Source: Gadus chalcogrammus
Lineage: Eukaryota; Chordata; Actinopteri; Gadiformes; Gadidae
DNA length: 64,000 nt
NCBI RefSeq assembly: GCF_026213295.1
Contig: NC_079415.1
Span: 20,923,847 to 20,987,846 of the forward strand
Direction: 5' to 3'
Positions 56,588 to 64,000 of the stretch are shown in pieces. Within the stretch, counting starts at the first letter, position 1; every line of letters begins with the position of its first letter. The position numbers and the translations under genes were made by a program. The notes beneath the pieces were generated by a model. That model did not search any database and was not told the origin of the DNA. It saw only the letters and a program-made list of their open reading frames with translations.

Positions 56588-59500
56588 GAAAAAAATAATC
56601 TCATCTCATCTCATTTTCGTCTGCTTATCCGGGGTCGGGTCGCGGGGGGAGCAGCTCAAGCAGGGGGCCCCAGACTTCCCTTTCCCGGGCCACATTGACC
56701 AACTCTGACGGGGGGATCCCGAGGCGTTCCCAGGCCAGTGTTGAGATATAATCTCTCCACCTAGTCCTGGGTCTTCCCCGAGGTCTCCTTCCCACTGGAC
56801 GTGCCTGAAACACCTCCCAAGGAAGGCGCCCAGTGGGCATCCTTACCAGATGCCCGAACCACCTCAGCTGACTCCTTTCTAAGTAAAGGAGCAGCGGCTC
56901 TAATCCGAGTTCCTCACGGATGGCTGAGCTTCTCACCCTATCCCTAAGGGAGACGCCAGCCACCCTTCTGAGAAAACTCATCTCGGCCACTTGTACCCGC
57001 AATCTCGTCCTTTCGGTCATCACCCAACCCTCATGACCATAGGTGAGGATAGGAACGAAGATCGACCGGTAGATCGAGAGCTTTGCCTTGCGGCTCAGCT
57101 CTCTTTTCGTTACAACGGTGCGGTAAAGCGAACGCAATACCGCCCCCGCTGCTCCGATTCTCCGGCCAATCTCACGCTCCATAGTACCCTCACTCGCGAA
57201 CAAGACCCCGAGGTACTTGAACTCCTTCACTTGGGCTAAGGACTCATTTCCTACCCGGAGTAAGCAATCCATCGGTTTCCTGCTAAGTCATGGCCTCAGA
57301 TTTAGCGGTGCTGATCCTCATCCCAGCCGCTTCACACTCGGCCGCCAGCCGATCCAGTGAGTGCTGAAGGTCACCGGCCGATGATCCCATGAGGACCACA
57401 TCATCTGCAAAAAGCAGTGATGAGATCCTCAGACCACCGAACTGCAACCCCTCCCCACCACGACTACGCCTCGATATCCTGTCCATGTATATCACAAACA
57501 GGATTGGTGACAAGGCGCAGCCCTGGCGGAGACCAGCACCCACTGAGAACGAATCTGACTGGCTGCCGAGGACGCGAACACAGCTCTCGCTTTGGAAGTA
57601 CAGGGATTGGATGGCCCTGAGGATAGACCCCCTCACCCCATACTCCCGCAGCACCTCCCACAGTTTCTCCCAGGGGACCCGGTCATACGCCTTCTCCAGA
57701 TCCACAAAACACATGTAGACCGGATGGGCATACTCCCAGGCCCCCTCCAGGATCCTTGCGAGAGTGAAGAGCTGGTCCGTAGTTCCACGTCCGGGGCGAA
57801 AACCGCATTGTTCCTCTTCAATCTGAGGTTCGACGATCGGCCGAACCCTCCTTTCCAGCACCCTGGAGTAGACTTTACCAGGGAGGCTGAGAAGTGTGAT
57901 ACCCCGGTAATTGGCTCTCTGGTCCCCCTTTTTGAACAGGGGAACCACCACCCCGGTTTGCCACTCCTTTGGCACTGTACCCGACTCCCACGCGATGTTG
58001 AATAGGCGTGTCAACCATGACAGCCCCTCAACACCCAGAGCCTTTAGCATTTCTGGCTGGATCTCATCAATCCCTGGGGCTTTGCCACTGCGGAGATGTT
58101 TGACTACCTCAGTGACCTCCACCAGGGAAATTGACGACGAAACACCATCAACCTCGAGCTCTGCCTCCAACATAGAGGGCGTGTTATTCGGATTCAGGAG
58201 TTCCTCAAAGTGTTCCTTCCAACGTCCGACGACCTCCTCAGTTGAGGTCAACAGAGTCCCATTCTTGCTGTACACAGCTTGGATGGTTCCCCGTTTCCCC
58301 CTCCTGAGGTGCCGGATAGTCTTCGAGAAACACTTTGGTGCCGACCAAAAGTCGTTCTCCATGGCCTCTCCGAACTTCTCCCATACCCGCTGCTTAGCCT
58401 CCGACTCGGCAGCAGCTGCAGCCCTTCGGGCCTGTCGGTACCCTGCAACCGAGTCAGGAGTCCTCCAGGATATCATATCCCGGAAGGCCTCCTTCCTCAA
58501 TCGGACGGCTTCCCTGACCACCGGTGTCCAACACGGTGTCCGAGGGTTACCGCCCCTTGAGGAGCCTAAGACCCTGAGGCCACAGCTAGCCACCGCAGCT
58601 TCAGCAATGGAGGCTTTGAACACCGCCCACTCCGGCTCAATGCCCCCAACCTCCACAGGAATGCCAGAAAAACTCCGCCGGAGGTGTGAGTTGAAGATAC
58701 CTAGGACGGGGGCCTCCTCCAGACGTTCCCAGTTCACCCGCACTACTCGTTTGGGCTTACCAGGTCTATCCCGAAATTTCCCCCATTCCCTGATCCAACT
58801 CACAACCAGATGGTGGTCGGTTGACAGTTCCGCCCCTCTCTTTACCCGAGTGTCCAAAACATGCGGCCTCAGAAGAGATGACACAATCACAAAATCGATC
58901 ATTGATCTTCGGCCTAGGGTACTCTAGTACCAGGTACACTTATGAGCACCCTTATGTTCGAACATGGTGTTTGTTATGGATAATCCATGACTAGCACAGA
59001 AGTCCAATAACAAACGACCGCTCGGGTTTAGATCAGGGAGGCCGTTCCTCCCCACCACGCCTTTCCAGGTGTCTCCATCGTTGCCCACGTGGGCGTTGAA
59101 GTCACCCAGCTGAACTACGGAGTCCCCTACTGGAGCCCCATACAGGACTCCATTCAGGGTCTCCAAGAAGGCCGAGTACTCTGAGCTGCTGTTTGGTGCA
59201 TACGCACAAACAACAGTCAGAGTTTTCCCCCCTACAACCCTTAGGCGCAGGGAGGCGACCCTCTCGTCTACCGGGGTAAACTCCAACACCGCGGCGCTCA
59301 ACCGGGGATTTATGAGCATCCCCACACCCGCCCGGCGCCTCACGCCCTTGGCAACTCCGGAGAAGAATAGAGTCCAACCCTTATCCAGGAGTACGGTACC
59401 AGAGCTGAGACTGTGCGTGGAGGTAAGCCCCACCAGATCTAACTGATAGCGCTCCACCTCCCTCACAAGCTCCGGTTCCTTTCCCCACAGCGAGGTGACG

Positions 59501-59960
59501 TTCCACGTCCCCAGAGCCAGCTTCTGCCGCCCGGGTCTGGTCCGTCGAGACCCCTGACCTTCGCTGCCATGCCATGTGGCTGCGCACCCGACCCCAACGG
59601 GTCTTCCCACAGGTGGTGGGCCCATGAGATGAAGAGAGGGGGGGTGCCACGTAGTTTGTTCGGGCTGTGCCCGACCGGGCTCCGTGGCAAACCCGGCCAC
59701 CAGGCGCTCGCCATCGAGCCCTCCGTCTGGGCCTGGCTCCAGACGGGGGCCCCGGGCTTCCTCCGGGCCGGGTCACATCTCCTCTTTTTCCGATATTCAT
59801 TGAGGATTTTTGAACCATTCTTAGTCTGGCCCCTCACCTGAGACCACTCTGCCATGAGAGACCCTACCAGGAGCACAAGGCTCCAGACAACACAGCCCTC
59901 AGGTTCACAGGGACACACAAACCTCTCCACCACGATAAGGTGACGGTTCCAGGAGAGGGG
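56588..59960 (-). mobile_element. RTE-like LINE, near full length
   Basis: Reading from 59960: a 5' region beginning cctctcctggaaccgtcacc, then an APE endonuclease ([30 protein letters not shown], ending KCTWY) to 58924. A TAG at 58924-58926 replaces what I recall as CAG (Gln). The same frame continues with STLGRRSMIDFVIV, then reverse transcriptase (GKAPGIDEIQPEML, FKKGDQRANYRGITLLS, FVDLEKAYDRVPWEKLW, LRQGCALSPILFVIYM, LLFADDVVLMGSSAGD) to 57283. A small indel follows before SRKPMDCLLRVG. The C-terminal domain includes RSQLRWFGHLVRM. The 3' end is (ATGAG)n at 56590-56612 with tcgtctgcttatccggggtc. The clade name (RTE/BovB-like) is from memory. Confidence 0.85.
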
Positions 59961-60068
59961 AAAAAAAAAATGAGGCAATATCTCATTAGGTATGCGCAGC
60001 CTATAAATAAACCCTTGAAGCTACAGATTGTCTGGGATGATCACAATGTTTACATTGACAAGGTATAA
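59961..60068. other. LINE 5' flank
   Basis: No feature other than the A-run after the LINE 5' end. Confidence 0.3.
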
Positions 60069-60253
60069 GGTCAGAGAAGAGTTTAAGCATATGATTTGAT
60101 ACAAAGAAAATGGCTAAAAAACTGTCAACTTATTACAGTACAACTAGCAACTTACAGGAATTGCCAATTGAATTGCTAGTTGTACTATAATAGGTTGACT
60201 TTTTTAGCCATTTTCTTTGTATCAAATCAGTATGCTTAAACTCTTCTCTGACC
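60069..60253. repeat. Long hairpin, ~82-bp arms
   Basis: ggtcagagaagagtttaagc ... gtacaactagcaa pairs with its complement with only a handful of mismatches or indels. The loop is about 20-25 bases. Candidate MITE or hairpin RNA source. Confidence 0.92.
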
Positions 60254-60280
60254 TAATTTGCATATATATATTTTTTTTTT

Positions 60281-60518
60281 AGACAAAGTGTAATACAAAA
60301 AGTATTTCTCTTAATATGAAGATTCATCTGGTAAAAAAGTATGAGAATATCTATAAAGGAAAAAAAAAGTCCCATTCCCTTGTGTGATAGTGTCACCTGT
60401 TGTGGTAATTTTCAGGACTTTCGTCCCGGATAGAGATTTTGTCACACATCACATGTTGTTCACTAGGGTTATATTAGTCTATAACAGTTGAGATATTCTC
60501 CGCTAAATGAAGCGCATA
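60281..60518 (-). repeat. Dispersed repeat copy (inverted partner of 53509-54270)
   Basis: Starts agacaaagtgtaatacaaaa and ends near gctaaatgaagcg. It lacks the hAT insertion present in the other copy, so it preserves the empty site. Confidence 0.75.
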
Positions 60519-60765
60519 CCAAACTTTCTCAGCACCTTGACTAATTAGCTTTTCGTCTGATTGTATTGTGATACGTTGGGAATCACATGATTTCACAACA
60601 GACAATACAAAGTACAGCAGAACTTTATGGCCTTGAGGATACTTTAGTTCCACTGTGTAGGAGCCAGAATGAAGAAGGAGAAAAGTTTCTCAGACTCACC
60701 TCCCTCTAGGCTACTCAAGGACTAATTTATCTTGCTTTGCTAATGTTGTTCTCTTTCTTTCTTAG

Positions 60766-60907
60766 ACAGTGCCGGCTTCCTGTGTTGTCCAGGCCATCAG
60801 AGCTAATTACCCAGCACAAGATTGGCAGTACCGTGGCTACCAGGAGACAGCAGATGCTATTTTAACTCTAACAAACGCACCCTACACATTTTATTTTGGT
60901 AAATAGT
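60766..60907 (+). CDS. Unassigned candidate terminal exon
   Basis: After an acceptor-like cttagac, a frame reads TVPASCVVQAIRANYPAQDW then RGYQETADAILTLTNAPY and stops at TAG. It resembles the C-terminal AIR..P pattern of some fish transposase-associated proteins, but I cannot name it. A second open segment lies just upstream (60615-60705). Unproven. Confidence 0.25.
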
Positions 60908-61470
60908 TCATATTAAATATGAACTGAATATGAATGAAAAAATAAATTTCATCAATAAAACTTCAAATTCATGTTGGTTGTTGGTTGTTGATTTGTTTAC
61001 TAACCCAAGTGCTGTTATACTAAAGCAGACCTACTGTATAAGATAAACACTTATTTCAACTGGGGCGAAAAGGCTGAGTACAAATACTTGATATGCTGAG
61101 CTACTGTAATCAGCAAATGTTTTTATGCTGTGTACAGTAATACGCAAATGATGTGTTTGCAAAAACGAGAGCAGAAGTCTAAACTAGTCAACGCATCACG
61201 GATATGTTTAGACAAAGTTTGCTCACGCTACCACTCGCGCTAGTATAATGGGTCCATCCCGCTCAAAACGGACACAGGCAGGCGGTGCAGCGAGCACAAT
61301 GCACTGTGGTAGTTGGAGGATTTCTCACTTTTGAGCCAGAGCGACATGTTCTGCCTTTTCTCAGGCTAGGATGAACCGATTTCAATTTTCTTTGCACATT
61401 TATAATGCATAGAATTATTTACTTCATATAACCTTCATAGCTCTACCAGTGAAGTATCCCTTTAATGTGT
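60908..61470. other. No gene recognised
   Basis: AT-rich and featureless to the solo LTR. Confidence 0.3.
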
Positions 61471-61475
61471 AGTAG

Positions 61476-61814
61476 TGTCACGGTTAGCGGGTGGCAGGCC
61501 GGCAGGTAGGACCCAAAAGCAGACAGTTCGGGTAAAGGTTAATTTATTATCGCAAAAGGCAAGGAACACGAGAACACAGGTAACGCAGGGGACACAACTC
61601 ACCACGAACTACAATGATCCGACCAGGAACAAAGGAAAGACGGGCTTAAATACCAAACACACTAGGGCACGCAACGAGTAACAGCTGAAACACATTAGCA
61701 GAGGGAGCAGTAATCACACAGGAGGGAAACCTGACATGGGGAGAAACAAGACACATACCAAAGTAAAACAGGAAACACACCAAAACAACACGAGGAAACA
61801 GACAGACCATGACA
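61476..61814 (-). mobile_element. Solo LTR (Gypsy-like)
   Basis: 339 bp beginning TGTCATGGTC and ending CGTGACA on the minus strand. Perfect 5-bp TSD AGTAG at 61471-61475 and 61815-61819. On the minus strand it has a TATTTAAG box (about 61652) and AATAAATTAACC (about 61549), in the right order for promoter and polyadenylation. No internal retroviral sequence. Confidence 0.8.
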
Positions 61815-62037
61815 AGTAGATAACGTTGTTCACAGAATTAAATGTGTCATTTGAAGTTAGTTGAGCAGTCTTATTTTCCTTATTTTTGTAATGCTTTTGA
61901 ATAATATGGGAGCCATAAATCGCAATCTATCGCAGAATTGATTCGCAATATGTTAAGATTCGCAATAATATTGAATTGTGGCCCGAATATCGCAATACTA
62001 TCGAATCATCACATTTTGGCCAATTCCCACCACTAGT
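61815..62037. other. hAT-end-like debris
   Basis: tcgcaatac/gaatcatcac motifs and ccaattcccaccactag near 62020 resemble one hAT terminus. No partner end in the window. Confidence 0.35.
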
Positions 62038-62169
<132 letters not shown>

Positions 62170-62274
62170 GTGAGACATATCTATACAAACCGTGTGTGTG
62201 GAGAGACAGCGACAGAGAATCTTCAGAGCGACCACTTACTGTTCTTCTGCCTCCCCACAGCTTCAGCCTCCAAA

Positions 62275-62525
62275 GTGTTCCCCTCCTCCACCTTCCCCTC
62301 CCCCTCCTCCTCCTCCTCCTCCTCCTCCTAAGAGAGACAGACAGACAGAGAACCAGACAGACCGACAGACAGACAGACAGAGGGAGAGAGACAGACACAC
62401 ACAGACAGACAGATAGAGACAGATAGACGGTCAGATAGAGACAGATAGATAGACAGACAGACAGACAGACAACGCAGAGAGAGAGAGAGAGACATATAGA
62501 TAGACAGAGAGAGAGAGAGACGGTC
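62275..62525. repeat. (CCT)n then (GACA)n/(GA)n microsatellites
   Basis: ctcctcctcct at 62295-62328, then gacagacagaca-type repeats to about 62475 and GA runs to 62525. Polyproline and Arg/Asp-rich open frames here follow from the repeats. An acceptor-like ccccacag sits just left, at 62255-62262. Confidence 0.9.
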
Positions 62526-62696
62526 AGAGCGACAGAGGGACCGAAGCCATTCCCCCGCTCCTCCGCTGCTTTTCTCGCCTATTTTCTTCAGGTGTCACTG
62601 ATGACGTCTATCTGTCACCCCCTGGGCAGAAGCTTTCTGCTCTGAAGCGGGCTGGAAAAAGGATTTCTGTTCACCCTACTGCTTTCACAACAAGTG
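62526..62696. other. No gene recognised
   Basis: Sequence between the microsatellites and the TTAA element; no coding signal. Confidence 0.3.
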
Positions 62697-64000
62697 TTAA
62701 AGGTCCCATGACATGAAAATCTCACTTTATGAGGTTTTCGAACATAAATATGAATTCCCCTAGCCTGCCTATGGTCCCCTAGTGGCTAAAACTTGTGTTT
62801 GGTGTAAAACTAGCACTAGCTGTTCTGCTCGCCATTGAAAAAACGGAGGCTCAAGCGCGCTGATTTGGAATGTCTTTATTTAGGACGTCATAAAGCATCT
62901 AAGCTCCTCCCCTTACTCTGCCTGGCCCGCCCAGAGACGTTGGCCCGCCAATGAGACACGACCGTGCGAGCGCCACATGTGTGTGTGAATACGTAACTCA
63001 AGTGTTTCTTGTCGGTTCTTTGACGTCTCTTGTATTTCCACAACGAGACTGTCGTGGGGGTTATCTGAGCCATGGTTGAGAAGGAATTGGGGGAAAGGAA
63101 CTTTGGCTTTGACTGGCTGAAGTACATGAACTGCGACATGCCGCCTGTTGCCGCGAGGCACCATCGCCCGGCAGCGGGCAGCCGGCAGCAGGCAGCGCGC
63201 GGTTCACACTCGCGGTCTACTTCAGGTTGATGTGAAAGTGGAAGAACCAGAGACGTCGCAGAACCCGACAAGGTCGTTTGTGATTCATAATATCGTCTGG
63301 AGGCACACACAGCTTTTGGCCGTGATAATATGTATTATATGATATAGATATATATGTATTATATGATATTATTTAGATATAGAGCTCCAGGACTGTAACG
63401 CAAGTGTTGTACACTTCCTTGTTATTTGGATAACCGTTCTGAGTCCGTCGGACTCTCGTCTCTGGTATTTCTACAACAAGACTCGTAGTGGGGGTTATCT
63501 CAGCCAAGGTTGAGAATGAATTGGGGGGAAGGAACTTTGGCTTTGACTGCCTCAAGAACATGAACCACGACATGGAGGAGAAAGGGATTGTTGGCGACGA
63601 ATTTCTCCCGCTTGAGCCCCGCTGAGGGACCACCGCCGGAGTCGGAGGTGCCTAAGCGCTGCCCGGCAACAATCCCTTTCTCCTCCTTGTCGCGGTTCAG
63701 TCTACTTCACATTGATGTGGATGTTGAAGAACTAGGAACGTCGGAGGACCCAACGCGGTCGTTTGAGATTCATAATATCGGCTCACACAGCTTTTGGCCG
63801 TGATAATATATATTATATGATATAGATATCTATGTAGGCTTTATGATAATATTTAGATATAGAGTTTCAGGACTCCCGTGCGTTCTAGAATATTTACAGA
63901 ACACGGGTAATGGCTGTGTGCGCCTCGCCATTGCGATACATCCACTGTAAGCAGAGCGCATGGTAGCGTGGCTGCAAGCTGCTCAGGGCCACACCCCAAC
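62697..64000. mobile_element. TTAA-type DNA element, left part (runs off the window)
   Basis: Starts ttaaaggtcccatgacatg at 62697, a common fish non-autonomous element start with a TTAA target. The interior has a tandem duplication of about 420 bp: the blocks at 63040-63390 and 63465-63870 share ggttatctgagcca, gaaggaactttggctttgac and acacagcttttggccgtgat. The right end is outside the window. Confidence 0.7.

Noticed and set aside
57389..58927. Long plus-strand frames across the RTE-like LINE
   Set aside because: They are antisense shadows; the minus strand carries clear endonuclease and reverse-transcriptase motifs.

Overview
This looks like nuclear DNA from a teleost fish. The evidence is spliced genes, long (GT)n and (AT)n microsatellites, and a dense set of fish-type mobile elements: L2, Rex1-like, L1 and RTE-like LINEs, hAT, Harbinger and TTAA-type DNA elements, and a solo LTR. 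I see no ordinary conserved host gene and no RNA gene. Almost all the coding potential belongs to transposons or to dispersed, transposon-like gene families. Calls rest on reading frames, target-site duplications (TSDs), inverted repeats and splice-phase bookkeeping done by eye. Family names come from memory of protein families, not from a search.

Layout. 1.2-8.3 kb (minus strand): a two-gene DNA transposon with a C2H2/Tnp2-like (CACTA/EnSpm-type) transposase and a spliced SAMD3-like companion gene. A 5'-truncated L2 LINE sits in the transposase and an internal deletion breaks it. 10.0-12.9 kb (minus): a PIN-like nuclease plus cysteine-rich CXC-domain gene, broken by one stop codon and by a second L2. 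14.6-22.3 kb (plus): a phase-consistent multi-exon gene joining a KMT5A-like SET domain, two zinc fingers, a tyrosine-recombinase (Crypton-like) domain, acidic linker exons and a SANT/Myb-like end. It has an internal tandem duplication, one in-frame stop and a hAT insertion 8 bases into its last exon.

22.3-31.9 kb: repeats, a hAT element with a transposase remnant and a 40-bp palindrome, and a TTAA-flanked composite. 31.9-36.3 kb: a Harbinger MITE next to an L1 LINE (minus). 36.8-40.5 kb: a satellite, a BED-finger remnant, and a minisatellite split by a hAT element that itself carries a hAT MITE. 40.7-49.6 kb: an L1 3' part split by a 7.67-kb insertion with about 1.2-kb inverted arms, further foldbacks inside, and a three-deep hAT nest in its right arm. 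49.6-52.9 kb: Rex1-like LINE (plus). 53.5-55.8 kb: hAT pieces. 56.6-59.96 kb: near-full-length RTE-like LINE (minus). 60.0-64.0 kb: a long hairpin, a solo LTR, microsatellites and the left part of a TTAA-type element.

The two items most worth following are the SET/tyrosine-recombinase/SANT gene and the 7.67-kb nested foldback, whose superfamily I cannot name. Several insertions can be dated relative to one another, because removing each with one TSD copy restores the reading frame beneath it.
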